Positions 8,516 through 16,135 of a DNA stretch of 64,000 nucleotides are shown in pieces. The stretch spans positions 67,990 through 131,989 of the forward strand of contig NZ_MKVJ01000001.1 of NCBI RefSeq assembly GCF_001898805.1. Reading direction: 5' to 3'. The translations under genes were made by a program, and so were the position numbers. The notes under the pieces were generated by a model. The model did not search any database and was not told where the DNA came from. It saw only the letters and a list, made by a program, of their open reading frames with translations. Within the stretch, counting starts at the first letter, position 1. The number at the start of each line of letters is the position of its first letter. The stretch comes from Leifsonia sp. 71-9 (lineage in GTDB: Bacteria; Actinomycetota; Actinomycetes; Actinomycetales; Microbacteriaceae).

Positions 8516-9004
8516 TCACGGCACCGCGAGCGCCTCGTATACGGGCGTGAGCTCCTTCCAGCGCGGCTGCCACACGGAGTCCTCGCCCGCCAGCGCGCGC
8601 CCGAGGTCCTCGAGATGCGCCTGCCAGCCGGCGCCGTGGAAGTGCAGGACCTCGAGGGGCAGTCCCCGTTCCTCCACCACCAAGCGGGTGCGGTCGCCCT
8701 CGGCCGTGAGCCGCGCCTCGACGACCGTCTCATCGTCCGCGCCGGGGGAGAGGGTCACGAGGAGGCGGCCGGGCGCCTCGCAGACGTCGACGCGCCCCGG
8801 TCCCTCCCAGCCGCTCGTGAAGACGGCGTGGAACGTCCCGCCGAGAACGGGCTCGCCCTCGACGTCGGCCATCCAGCGGGCGAGTCTCGCGGGCTGCGTG
8901 ATCGCCGACCAGAGGTCGTCGATGGCGGTGTCGTAGACGTCCTCGACGCGGACGGCGCCGCGCTGGTCGTCCAGCCGGCGCATGGTGCCGATGATGCGGT
9001 TCAC
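8516..9004 (-). CDS. SRPBCC / AHSA1-domain protein
   Basis: A 162-aa START-like (SRPBCC) protein with the AHSA1 signature YDTAIDDLWSAITQPARLARWMADVEGEPVLGG near residues 24-56 and GAGWQAHLEDLGRALAG near the end. This fold makes a hydrophobic pocket for a small ligand. Members paired with ArsR regulators are common, but their ligands are rarely known. I start at GTG 9002-9004: AGGAG lies about 7 nt upstream, and the GTGA overlaps the stop of the arsR-type gene. That overlap indicates one transcript with coupled translation. Confidence 0.85.
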   Translation of the reverse strand: MNRIIGTMRRLDDQRGAVRVEDVYDTAIDDLWSAITQPARLARWMADVEGEPVLGGTFHAVFTSGWEGPGRVDVCEAPGRLLVTLSPGADDETVVEARLTAEGDRTRLVVEERGLPLEVLHFHGAGWQAHLEDLGRALAGEDSVWQPRWKELTPVYEALAVP

Positions 9005-9363
9005 TCTGCTCTCCTGTTCTGCTCGGTCGTGCTCTGCCGAGCGGGCGGATCCGTCCGGCGCTTGCCGCGCGCGACCTCGGTGTGCAGGGCGTCGAGCCGC
9101 TGCTCCCAGGTGGCGCGATAGCGGTCGAGCCAGGCGTCCAGCTCGATCAGCGGCTCCGGGCGGAGCCGGTACACGCGCCACTGCGACCGCTGGTCGACCT
9201 CGACGAGCCCGCTCTCGCGGAGCACGCGGAGGTGTCGCGAGACCCCGGGCCGGGCGATCGGCAAGGCGTCGGCCAGTTCGCCGGCGGTCGCCGGTCCCGT
9301 CCGCAACCGTTCGAGGATGGTGCGCCGGCTCTCGTCGGCCAGCGCATGCAGCAGAGCGTCCAT
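9001..9363 (-). CDS. ArsR-family winged-helix repressor
   Basis: A 120-aa dimeric DNA-binding regulator. MDALLHALADESRRTILERLRTGPATAGELADAL followed by PGVSRHLRVLRESGLVEVDQR is the canonical ArsR/SmtB winged helix. There is no CxC or other obvious metal site, and the partner is an AHSA1 protein, so this is the SdpR/YczG-like branch that senses something other than arsenic. A 36-bp nested palindrome begins 7 bp upstream of its start codon and is its likely operator, implying autoregulation. It overlaps the downstream AHSA1 gene by 4 nt. Confidence 0.9.
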   Translation of the reverse strand: MDALLHALADESRRTILERLRTGPATAGELADALPIARPGVSRHLRVLRESGLVEVDQRSQWRVYRLRPEPLIELDAWLDRYRATWEQRLDALHTEVARGKRRTDPPARQSTTEQNRRAE

Positions 9364-9370
9364 GCCCTCA

Positions 9371-9406
9371 ATGTACCCATTCCGTTACGTAACCAAAAGG
9401 GTACAT
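9371..9406. promoter_or_regulatory. Nested palindromic operator before the ArsR-type gene
   Basis: Two inverted repeats share one centre (between 9388 and 9389): an inner GTTACGTAAC (9384-9393) and outer arms ATGTACCC (9371-9378) and GGGTACAT (9399-9406). The whole site ends 8 bp before the regulator's start codon. Size and position suit binding of one or two ArsR dimers. Confidence 0.7.
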
Positions 9407-9412
9407 ACCCAG

Positions 9413-9465
9413 ATTTGTGCCAAATGTCCCCTTTGGGCCCGCCATTCCCCGCATTTGGCACAAAT
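9413..9465. promoter_or_regulatory. Paired 13-bp dyads ATTTG-tgc/gca-CAAAT
   Basis: Copies lie at 9413-9425 and 9453-9465, 40 bp apart (about four helical turns). Each is an ATTTG/CAAAT dyad with a 3-bp centre. With their flanking G and C they also form a 14-bp inverted repeat with a 25-nt loop. They lie downstream of the KTSC gene and upstream of the arsR operator. They could be two operator sites or one large stem. Confidence 0.45.
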
Positions 9466-9486
9466 GTGGGCGGGCGGGGAGCGGCG

Positions 9487-9699
9487 TCAGGGGAGCCATT
9501 CCGTCGGGAAGTGGTCGCGGATGCGTTCCGTGAAGTACTGCCCGGCCGACGGCGCCGTGCGGAACTCGCGCCACACCCGCTCCGAGACGAGGCGGTACCG
9601 GTACCGCGCCCCCGACATGAAGACGATCTCGAGGATGTGCTCGCGGCTGTCGAAGCCCGCCGCGGCGACGACCGCGCTCTCGAACTCGACCCACTCCAC
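9487..9699 (-). CDS. KTSC-domain small protein
   Basis: Seventy residues that are almost entirely one KTSC domain, named for the C-terminus of some lysyl-tRNA synthetases: S-AVVAAAGFDSREHILEIVFMSGARYRYRLVSERVWREF then A-SAGQYFTERIRDHFP. Stand-alone KTSC proteins are common and uncharacterised; RNA or protein binding is only a guess. I start at GTG 9697-9699: a minus-strand -10-like TACAGT (9707-9712) sits 7 bp upstream, consistent with a leaderless message. The gene just downstream of it is the ArsR/AHSA1 pair, separated by the palindromic field at 9371-9465. Confidence 0.75.
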   Translation of the reverse strand: MEWVEFESAVVAAAGFDSREHILEIVFMSGARYRYRLVSERVWREFRTAPSAGQYFTERIRDHFPTEWLP

Positions 9700-9742
9700 G
9701 CGCCGAACTGTACGCGTGTGCGCGGGGCGCGGGGGAGTCCGG

Positions 9743-9748
9743 TAGAAT
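9743..9748 (+). promoter_or_regulatory. Likely -10 element of the terC transcript
   Basis: TAGAAT lies about 10 bp before the conserved 5' end of the riboswitch, so transcription would start just ahead of the aptamer. I see no strong -35. Confidence 0.5.
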
Positions 9749-9756
9749 GGGTGATC

Positions 9757-9878
9757 GCGAAGGGGAGTATCCCGGACGGCCGCGGTGCACGCACCGCCGC
9801 CGGCGCTGTGAACGTCATCACGGTCCGCTCTGGACCCGGGCACAGCGGCACCCGACAGGGTGCGGGAGAGACTTTCGG
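9757..9878 (+). ncRNA. yybP-ykoY (Mn2+) riboswitch upstream of the TerC-family gene
   Basis: The conserved elements appear in order: AAGGGGAGTA (9760-9769), a GC-rich hairpin, ACGTCATCACGG near 9812-9823, a second hairpin around 9826-9855, and GGGAGAGACTTTCG (9864-9877). The 5' CGAA can pair with the 3' TTTCG to close the aptamer. The family senses Mn2+ and very often controls TerC/Alx/MntP-type genes, as here. The next open reading frame starts 33 nt downstream at 9911. How the switch acts on expression (early termination or RBS masking) is not obvious; a pairing between the 3' aptamer end and the GAAAGG near 9898 is possible. Confidence 0.8.
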
Positions 9879-9910
9879 CTCTTTTACGATGCCCTTCGAA
9901 AGGTCCCTTC

Positions 9911-10999
9911 ATGGAACTCGCCCTCCCGCTCTGGTTCGAGATCGGCTCGATGGTCGTGCTGCTGCTCGTCCTCGCGTTCGACCTGCTGATCGTCTTCAAG
10001 CGCCCGCACATCCCGAGCCCCAAGGAGTCGGCGCTGTGGGTGTCGTTCTACGTGGCGCTCGCGCTGGTCTTCGCGCTCCTGATGCTGCTCATCGGGGATG
10101 CAGAGCACGCCGGGCAGTTCCTCGCCGGCTGGCTGACCGAGTACAGCCTGAGCATCGACAACCTGTTCGTCTTCGTGATCATCATGAGCAGGTTCGCCGT
10201 GCCCCGGAAGTACCAGCAGGAGGTGCTCATGGTGGGCATCATCCTGGCGCTGATCTTCCGCGGAGTCTTCATCGTGCTCGGCGCCAGCCTGATCGCGAGC
10301 TTCAGCTGGATCTTCTACATCTTCGGCGCGTTCCTGCTCTGGACGGCGATCAACCAGGCCTTCGGCAACCACGACGACGAGGGCCAGAAGGACAGCTGGT
10401 TCATCCGCTTCTCGCGCAAGCGGCTCAAGGTGTCCGACCAGTACGAGGGCAACAAGCTGCGCACCACGGTCGCCGGGCGCCGGATGTTCACCCCGATGAT
10501 CATCGTCTTCATCGCCCTCGGCACGACGGACCTGCTCTTCGCCCTGGACTCCATCCCCGCGATCTTCGGCATCACGCAGAGCCCGTTCATCGTCTTCACC
10601 GCGAACGTGTTCGCGCTGATGGGGCTGCGCCAGCTGTACTTCCTGCTCGGTCACCTGCTCGACAAGCTCGTGTACCTCAAGTACGGGATCGCGTTCATCC
10701 TCGCCTTCATCGGCGTGAAGCTCGTGTTCCACGCGATGCACGAGAACGAGCTGCCCTTCATCAACGGCGGCCACCACATCGAGTGGGCGCCCGACATCGA
10801 CACCTGGACGTCGCTCGCGGTCATCGTGGGGTCGATGGTTGTCGCTACCATTGCAAGTCTGGTGAAGCTCAGGATGAGCGGATCCACGCTCGCCGAGGCG
10901 ATCCACGGCGATGACGACGACGAGGCCGACGAGGCCCCGGCGGCCGGGGCCGGAGAGGTCGCGGTCCCGCGCGATCAGCAGGAGGACCCCCGCACATGA
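9911..10999 (+). CDS. TerC/Alx-family membrane protein, probable Mn2+ exporter
   Basis: An integral membrane protein of 362 aa with about nine hydrophobic segments. TEYSLSIDNLFVFVIIMSRF (around residues 77-96) and GTTDLLFALDSIPAIFGIT (around 210-228) are the two TerC/Alx repeats; the conserved Asp residues in SLSIDN and ALDSIPA are proposed metal ligands. The family exports manganese, and some members supply Mn to exported enzymes. The yybP-ykoY riboswitch directly upstream supports Mn-dependent expression. The C-terminal 40 residues form an acidic cytoplasmic tail (GDDDDEADEAP). The reading frame overlaps the PP2C gene by 4 nt, so the two are co-expressed. Confidence 0.9.
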   Translation: MELALPLWFEIGSMVVLLLVLAFDLLIVFKRPHIPSPKESALWVSFYVALALVFALLMLLIGDAEHAGQFLAGWLTEYSLSIDNLFVFVIIMSRFAVPRKYQQEVLMVGIILALIFRGVFIVLGASLIASFSWIFYIFGAFLLWTAINQAFGNHDDEGQKDSWFIRFSRKRLKVSDQYEGNKLRTTVAGRRMFTPMIIVFIALGTTDLLFALDSIPAIFGITQSPFIVFTANVFALMGLRQLYFLLGHLLDKLVYLKYGIAFILAFIGVKLVFHAMHENELPFINGGHHIEWAPDIDTWTSLAVIVGSMVVATIASLVKLRMSGSTLAEAIHGDDDDEADEAPAAGAGEVAVPRDQQEDPRT

Positions 11000-11751
11000 C
11001 CTCACACGTCGGCGTGAGCGCCCGGAGCGACATCGGGGCGGTACGCCACGTGAACGAGGACGGATTCCTCGCGGAGGACCCGGTCTACGTCGTGGCCGAC
11101 GGCATGGGAGGCCACGCCCGCGGCGACCTGGCCAGCCAGACGGCCGTCGCGAGCCTCGCCCGCACGCTGCAGCCGGGCACCCGGCCGACGCCGGACGAGG
11201 TGATCGCGGCGATCGACGAGGCCAACGCGGCGGTCCGCGCCCTGTCGGGAGTGGACGAGTCCGGTCCCGCGGTGGCGGGTACGACCCTGGCGGGCGTCGT
11301 CCGCGTGCGCGTCCCCGAGCGGGCGGCGGAGCAGTGGATGGTCGTCAACGTCGGCGACTCGCGCGTCTACGCGTGGGACGGCACGACGCTCTCGCAGCTC
11401 ACGGTCGACCACTCCGCCGTGCAGGAGCTCGTCGACGCCGGGCTGATCACCGAGGCGCAGGCGGCCGTCCATCCCGAGCGCAACATCATCACGCGCGCGC
11501 TCGGCGCGGAGGACTTCGTCGACACCGACACCGAGCTGCTCCCCGACGAGGGGCGCCGCGTGTTCGTCATCTGCTCCGACGGCCTGACGCGCGAGCTCAG
11601 CGACAGCCGCATCGCCGCCATCCTCGCCGCGCAGCCCGACGATCCGGCCGGCGCGCTCGTGGAGGCCGCGGTCGAGGCGGGCGGTCACGACAATGTGACG
11701 GTGCTCGTCATCGCCGCTGACGAGGCCGACGCAACGACGGTGATATCCTGA
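10996..11751 (+). CDS. PP2C-family Ser/Thr protein phosphatase (PstP-like, soluble)
   Basis: A 251-aa metal-dependent phosphatase (Mn2+/Mg2+). PP2C motifs are in order: VRHVNEDGF, VVADGMGGHARGD, AGTTLAG, VVNVGDSRVYAW, ITRALG, CSDGLTRELSD and GGHDNVTVLVI. The Asp residues in DGMGG, SDG and HDN coordinate two metals. Unlike PstP it lacks a transmembrane helix and extracellular part. The start overlaps the terC stop (ATGA), placing a manganese-dependent phosphatase in a manganese-controlled operon; whether that link is functional is inference. The leucine leader begins 4 bp after its stop. Confidence 0.9.
   Translation: MTSHVGVSARSDIGAVRHVNEDGFLAEDPVYVVADGMGGHARGDLASQTAVASLARTLQPGTRPTPDEVIAAIDEANAAVRALSGVDESGPAVAGTTLAGVVRVRVPERAAEQWMVVNVGDSRVYAWDGTTLSQLTVDHSAVQELVDAGLITEAQAAVHPERNIITRALGAEDFVDTDTELLPDEGRRVFVICSDGLTRELSDSRIAAILAAQPDDPAGALVEAAVEAGGHDNVTVLVIAADEADATTVIS
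11744..11749 (+). promoter_or_regulatory. Leaderless -10 for the leuL-leuCD transcript
   Basis: TATCCT lies 6 bp before the leader peptide's GTG (11756), inside the last codons of the phosphatase gene. That spacing places the transcript's 5' end at the leader's first codon. Confidence 0.5.
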
Positions 11752-11755
11752 CTCC

Positions 11756-11800
11756 GTGCACGCGGGTCTTCTCCTCCTTAGCCGCCGCGGCGAGTCCTAG
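11756..11800 (+). CDS. leuL: Leucine leader peptide
   Basis: A 14-residue reading frame, GTG start and TAG stop, encoding VHAGLLLLSRRGES. Four consecutive Leu codons (CTT CTC CTC CTT, 11768-11779) make it a leucine sensor: ribosomes stall here when charged Leu-tRNA is scarce. Leu-rich leader peptides before leu genes are known in actinobacteria. It precedes leuC by 70 bp and seems to be translated from the very 5' end of the message. The codon run CTCCTT plus AGC (11774-11782) is exactly complementary to the leuC ribosome-binding site. Confidence 0.85.
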   Translation: MHAGLLLLSRRGES

Positions 11801-11860
11801 TTCTCAGGCCACCCTCGCCGCGGAGTCCGTCGACGGCTGATCCGCACGCAAGCTAAGGAG
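11774..11860 (+). promoter_or_regulatory. leuC attenuator: leader RNA that can mask the leuC ribosome-binding site
   Basis: Outer stem: CTCCTTAGC (11774-11782, Leu codons 3-4 of the leader and the next codon) pairs perfectly over 9 bp with GCTAAGGAG (11852-11860), the leuC Shine-Dalgarno, which lies 10 nt before ATG 11871. Inner stem: CCGCGGCGAG (11785-11794) pairs with CTCGCCGCGG (11814-11823) over 10 bp. CCGTCGACGG (11827-11836) is a further self-palindrome. Ribosomes stalled on the Leu codons would hold the outer strand and free the RBS. I see no terminator-like T-run. Confidence 0.65.
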
Positions 11861-11870
11861 AACGAGCACA

Positions 11871-13361
11871 ATGACGACCGAAACCGATCGCACTCCGCTG
11901 ACCCTCGCCGAGAAGGTCTGGCGCGACCACCTGGTCGTGAAGGGCGAGGACGGCTCGCCCGACCTGATCTACATCGACCTGCACCTCGTGCACGAGGTCA
12001 CCAGCCCCCAGGCCTTCGACGGCCTGCGGATGGCGGGGCGCCCGCTGCGGCGCCCGGACCTCACGATCGCGACCGAGGACCACAACACCCCGACCGTCGG
12101 CATCGACCGGCCGATCGCCGACCTCACCAGCCGCACGCAGATCGAGACGCTGCGACGCAACGCCGAGGAGTTCGGCGTGCGCCTGCACTCGCTGGGCGAC
12201 GTCGAGCAGGGCATCGTCCACGTCGTCGGCCCGCAGCTGGGTCTGACGATGCCGGGCATCACGGTGGTCTGCGGCGACTCCCACACCTCCACCCACGGCG
12301 CGTTCGGCGCCATGGCGTTCGGCATCGGCACCAGCGAGGTCGAGCACGTCATGGCCACGCAGACGCTGCCGCTGAAGCAGTTCAAGACGATGGCGATCAC
12401 GGTGGAGGGCGACCTGCGCCCCGGCGTGACCGCGAAGGACATCATCCTGGCCGTCATCGCGAAGATCGGCACCGGAGGCGGACAGGGCTACGTGCTCGAG
12501 TACCGCGGCAGTGCCATCCGCGCGCTCTCCATGGAGGGCCGGATGACCATCTGCAACATGTCGATCGAGGCGGGCGCGCGCGCCGGCATGGTCGCCCCGG
12601 ACGAGACCACCTACGCGTACCTGAAGGGCCGCCCGCACGCGCCGGAAGGCGCCGACTGGGACGAGGCCGTCGCCTACTGGGACACCCTCGCGACCGACGA
12701 CGACGCCGTGTTCGACGCCGAGGTCTACCTCGACGCCGCCGACATCGAGCCGTTCGTCACCTGGGGGACCAACCCCGGGCAGGGCGTCTCGCTCAGCCAG
12801 TCCGTGCCGGACCCGGCGCAGATCGAGGACGCGAACGCCCGTGCCGCCGCCGAGCGCGCACTGGAGTACATGGACCTCGAGGCCGGGACGCCGATGAAGA
12901 GCATCCCCGTCGACGCCGTCTTCATGGGCTCCTGCACCAACAGCCGCATCGAGGACCTCCGCGCCTTCGCCTCCCTGATCAAGGGCCGCAAAAAGGCCGA
13001 CAACGTGCGCGTCATGGTCGTGCCCGGCAGCGCCCGCGTGCGCATCGAGGCCGAGGCCGAGGGCATCGACAAGATCGTCGAGGAGTTCGGCGCCGAGTGG
13101 CGCTTCGCGGGCTGCTCGATGTGCCTGGGCATGAACCCGGACCAGCTGGCGCCGGGGGAGCGCTGCGCCTCCACCTCGAACCGCAACTTCGAGGGCCGCC
13201 AGGGCAAGCGCGGCCGCACCCACCTGGTCTCCCCGCTCGTCGCGGCGGCGACCGCGATCCGCGGCACCCTGTCCAGTCCCTGGGATTTGGATAACGATGG
13301 CGGCGACACGCCGTCCGGCGACGGCGTGGACACCCGCGCCGGGGAGAAGGTGGGCGCCTGA
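11871..13361 (+). CDS. leuC: 3-isopropylmalate dehydratase, large subunit
   Basis: An aconitase-family [4Fe-4S] enzyme, 496 aa, that with LeuD isomerises 2-isopropylmalate to 3-isopropylmalate, the second step of leucine synthesis. Signatures: [44 protein letters not shown], and [32 protein letters not shown], whose Cys residues bind the cluster. Full length for the bacterial enzyme. The start has a strong AAGGAG, the one that the leader RNA can mask. The stop and the leuD start share one base (TGATG), so LeuC and LeuD are made stoichiometrically. The C-terminus has a short acidic extension ([17 protein letters not shown]). Confidence 0.97.
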   Translation: MTTETDRTPLTLAEKVWRDHLVVKGEDGSPDLIYIDLHLVHEVTSPQAFDGLRMAGRPLRRPDLTIATEDHNTPTVGIDRPIADLTSRTQIETLRRNAEEFGVRLHSLGDVEQGIVHVVGPQLGLTMPGITVVCGDSHTSTHGAFGAMAFGIGTSEVEHVMATQTLPLKQFKTMAITVEGDLRPGVTAKDIILAVIAKIGTGGGQGYVLEYRGSAIRALSMEGRMTICNMSIEAGARAGMVAPDETTYAYLKGRPHAPEGADWDEAVAYWDTLATDDDAVFDAEVYLDAADIEPFVTWGTNPGQGVSLSQSVPDPAQIEDANARAAAERALEYMDLEAGTPMKSIPVDAVFMGSCTNSRIEDLRAFASLIKGRKKADNVRVMVVPGSARVRIEAEAEGIDKIVEEFGAEWRFAGCSMCLGMNPDQLAPGERCASTSNRNFEGRQGKRGRTHLVSPLVAAATAIRGTLSSPWDLDNDGGDTPSGDGVDTRAGEKVGA

Positions 13362-13960
13362 TGGAGAAGTTCGAGACCGTGACCGGCGTGGCCGTCCCGC
13401 TGCGCCGTTCCAACGTGGACACCGACCAGATCATCCCTGCGGTGTTCCTCAAGCGCGTCACCAAGACCGGCTTCGACGACGCCCTCTTCCACGAGTGGCG
13501 CAAAGACCCGGACTTCATCCTGAACCAGGCTCCGTACCAGGGCGCCTCGGTGCTCGTCGCCGGCGCCGACTTCGGCACGGGGTCGTCGCGCGAGCACGCC
13601 GTCTGGGCGTTGCGCGACTACGGCTTCCGCGTCGTGCTGAGCCCGCGCTTCGCCGACATCTTCCGCGGCAACTCCGGCAAGCAGGGACTGCTCGCCGGGC
13701 AGATCACGGAGGAGGACGCGGAGCGTCTCTGGGCGGCCATCGAGGCTCAGCCGGGAATAGCGGCGACGGTGGATCTGGTTGCCAAGACTGCGACGATCGG
13801 TGAGGTCCAGGTGTCTTTCGACATCGACGATTACACTCGCTGGCGTTTGCTCGAAGGGTTGGACGACATCGCTCTGACCCTGCGCGACGAGGCGCGCATC
13901 TCCGAATACGAAAGCGGCCGCGCTGGTTGGCGGCCCAAGACACTCCCGGTGAAACTTTGA
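13361..13960 (+). CDS. leuD: 3-isopropylmalate dehydratase, small subunit
   Basis: The swivel-domain partner of LeuC, 199 aa, which completes the active site. Recognisable blocks are [38 protein letters not shown] and [44 protein letters not shown], where GSSREHA is the substrate-binding loop. The length is typical. It is translationally coupled to leuC by overlapping stop and start. Its own stop overlaps the probable TTG start of murA by 4 nt, so leucine-controlled transcription or translation could influence the cell-wall gene downstream. Confidence 0.97.
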   Translation: MEKFETVTGVAVPLRRSNVDTDQIIPAVFLKRVTKTGFDDALFHEWRKDPDFILNQAPYQGASVLVAGADFGTGSSREHAVWALRDYGFRVVLSPRFADIFRGNSGKQGLLAGQITEEDAERLWAAIEAQPGIAATVDLVAKTATIGEVQVSFDIDDYTRWRLLEGLDDIALTLRDEARISEYESGRAGWRPKTLPVKL

Positions 13961-15327
13961 ACTCACTTCTTCAGGACGCTCAGGCAGCTGGAGCACGCGT
14001 CGGCCTCAAGGGCGACCGCATCACGATCAACGGCGGCATCCCGCTCCGGGGCCGCATCGAGGTCCGCGGGGCCAAGAACTTCGTCACCAAGGCGATGGTC
14101 GCCGCGATCCTCGGCGAGGGCCCGAGCGTCCTGCGGAACGTGCCGGACATCAGCGACGTCCGCGTCGTTCGCGGGCTGCTCGAGGTCCACGGCGTCAAGG
14201 TGACCGACGGCGGCGAGGACGGCGAGCTCCTGCTCGACCCGAGCGCCGTCGAGTCGGCCCACATGGCCGACATCGACGCCCACGCCGGCTCCAGCCGCAT
14301 CCCGATCCTGTTCTGCGGGCCGCTGCTGCACCGTCTCGGCGAGGCGTTCATCCCCGACCTCGGCGGCTGCCGCATCGGCGACCGCCCGATCGACTACCAC
14401 CTCGACGTGCTGCGCCAGTTCGGCGCCGTGGTCGACAAGCGCCCGACCGGCATCCGCCTGAGCGCCCCCAACGGCCTCCACGGCGCGAAGCTCTCGCTCC
14501 CGTACCCGAGCGTCGGCGCCACCGAGCAGGTCCTGCTGACGGCGGTCCGCGCCGACGGCATCACCGAGCTCTCGGGCGCGGCGATCGAGCCCGAGATCAT
14601 GGATCTCATCAACGTGCTGCAGAAGATGGGCGCGATCATCTCGGTCGACACCGACCGCGTGATCCGCATCGAGGGCGTCAAGAAGCTCGTCGGCTACAGC
14701 CACACCGCGCTCTTCGACCGCAACGAGGCCGCCAGCTGGGCGGCCGCGGCGCTGGCCACCAACGGCGACATCTACGTCGGCGGCGCCCGCCAGCCCGAGA
14801 TGCTCACCTTCCTCAACGTCTTCCGCAAGGTCGGCGGCGCGTTCGAGATCCACGACGACGGCATCCGGTTCTTCCACCCGGGAGGCACCCTCAAGCCGGT
14901 CGTGATCGAGACCGACGTGCACCCCGGCTTCATGACCGACTGGCAGCAGCCGCTCGTCATCGCGCTCGCGAAGGCGGAGGGCGTGTCGATCGTGCACGAG
15001 ACCGTGTACGAGCAGCGCTTCGGCTTCGTCGACGCGCTCATCGACATGGGTGCGAAGATCCAGGTGCACAAGGAGTGCCTGGGCGGCCACGCGTGCCGCT
15101 TCGGTCAGCGCAACTTCAACCACTCCGCGGTCATCATGGGCCCGACGGAGCTCAAGGGCGCCGACATCGAGATCCCGGACCTGCGCGGCGGCTTCAGCCA
15201 CCTGATCGCGGCGCTGACCGCCGAGGGCACCTCGACCGTCAGCAACGTCGGCATCATCAGCCGCGGATACGCGAACTTCATCACGAAGCTGGAGCAGCTC
15301 GGAGCGGACTTCGTCCTCGAAGGGTGA
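13957..15327 (+). CDS. murA: UDP-N-acetylglucosamine 1-carboxyvinyltransferase
   Basis: This enzyme catalyses the first committed step of peptidoglycan synthesis: enolpyruvyl transfer from PEP to UDP-GlcNAc in the cytoplasm (456 aa). The N-terminal [29 protein letters not shown] and the active-site loop [15 protein letters not shown] are visible; the Cys in GGC is the residue attacked by fosfomycin. Several Actinobacteria replace this Cys by Asp, but here Cys is kept. I choose TTG 13957-13959 as start because it overlaps the leuD stop (TTGA), the pattern of coupled translation. Another TTG ten codons upstream (13927) would overlap leuD by 34 nt. The placement after leuCD puts a cell-wall gene in a leucine operon. 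Confidence 0.92.
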   Translation: MNSLLQDAQAAGARVGLKGDRITINGGIPLRGRIEVRGAKNFVTKAMVAAILGEGPSVLRNVPDISDVRVVRGLLEVHGVKVTDGGEDGELLLDPSAVESAHMADIDAHAGSSRIPILFCGPLLHRLGEAFIPDLGGCRIGDRPIDYHLDVLRQFGAVVDKRPTGIRLSAPNGLHGAKLSLPYPSVGATEQVLLTAVRADGITELSGAAIEPEIMDLINVLQKMGAIISVDTDRVIRIEGVKKLVGYSHTALFDRNEAASWAAAALATNGDIYVGGARQPEMLTFLNVFRKVGGAFEIHDDGIRFFHPGGTLKPVVIETDVHPGFMTDWQQPLVIALAKAEGVSIVHETVYEQRFGFVDALIDMGAKIQVHKECLGGHACRFGQRNFNHSAVIMGPTELKGADIEIPDLRGGFSHLIAALTAEGTSTVSNVGIISRGYANFITKLEQLGADFVLEG

Positions 15328-15334
15328 CGGCACG

Positions 15335-15340
15335 GATAAT
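15335..15340 (+). promoter_or_regulatory. Internal leaderless promoter for plsC
   Basis: GATAAT lies 6 bp before the GTG start at 15347, in the 19-bp gap after murA. This would let plsC-gpsA-ddl be transcribed independently of the leucine leader. Confidence 0.5.
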
Positions 15341-15346
15341 AGGGAT

Positions 15347-16135
15347 GTGTCACATCCCGAAGATCCCGCCGTCCAGCGTCCCCCGGTGAAGCGTCAGCGT
15401 TCCGAGAAGAGCCGTCCGTCGATCTTCTGGGTCCTCGCGGGCCTCGTCGTGCCGATCGGCAGCCTCATGGCCCGGTTCCGCATGGTCGACCGTGAGAAGA
15501 TGCCGCGCCACGGCGCGTACATCGTCGCCCCGAACCACTACAGCGAGATCGACCCCGTGATGGTGGGGATGGTGCTGTGGCACCTCGGGCGGCTGCCGCG
15601 CTTCCTCGCGAAGGACAGCCTGTTCCGGATCCCGGTCGTGGGCTGGTTCCTGCGCAAGTCCGGCCAGGTGCCGGTCGCGCGCGGAGGGGGTGCCCGCGGC
15701 GCGACGACGCTCGACGCCGCGCAGAAGATCATCGAGGAGGGCCGGATCGTCGTCGTCTACCCGGAGGGCTCGCTGACCCGCGACCCCGACATGTGGCCGA
15801 TGCGCGGCAAGACGGGCGCCGCCCGCATGGCGCTCGAGCACGGCATCCCGGTGATCCCGATGGCGCACTGGGGGACGCAGCAGGTGATGGCGCGGTACTC
15901 GAAGAAGATCAGCTTCTTCCCGCGCAAGACGATCGACGTGAAGTTCGGCGACCCCGTCGACCTCTCGGCGTTCGAGGGCCGCAACCTCGACAGCGCGACC
16001 CTGGCCGAGGCCACGGCCGTCATCATGGCGGCCATCACCGCCCTGCTCGAGGACCTCCGCGGCGAGAAGGCTCCCGCGGAGCGCTGGGACCCCTCCCAGC
16101 ACAACCAGAAGGAGACCGGCCGCTTCGATGGCTAA
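15347..16135 (+). CDS. plsC: 1-acyl-sn-glycerol-3-phosphate acyltransferase
   Basis: A membrane-associated acyltransferase, 262 aa, that makes phosphatidic acid from lysophosphatidate. NHYSEIDP (the HX4D catalytic motif, near residues 64-71) and VVYPEGSLTRDPDMW (the EGS phosphate-binding motif) are clear. One hydrophobic segment near residues 27-42 (IFWVLAGLVVPIGSLMA) should dock it to the membrane. A GTG start with an upstream GATAAT suggests its own leaderless transcript. It overlaps gpsA by 8 nt; the two enzymes act in sequence in glycerophospholipid synthesis, so co-expression makes sense. The C-terminal 30 residues (after LLEDLRGEK) are an extension of low complexity. Confidence 0.92.
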   Translation: MSHPEDPAVQRPPVKRQRSEKSRPSIFWVLAGLVVPIGSLMARFRMVDREKMPRHGAYIVAPNHYSEIDPVMVGMVLWHLGRLPRFLAKDSLFRIPVVGWFLRKSGQVPVARGGGARGATTLDAAQKIIEEGRIVVVYPEGSLTRDPDMWPMRGKTGAARMALEHGIPVIPMAHWGTQQVMARYSKKISFFPRKTIDVKFGDPVDLSAFEGRNLDSATLAEATAVIMAAITALLEDLRGEKAPAERWDPSQHNQKETGRFDG

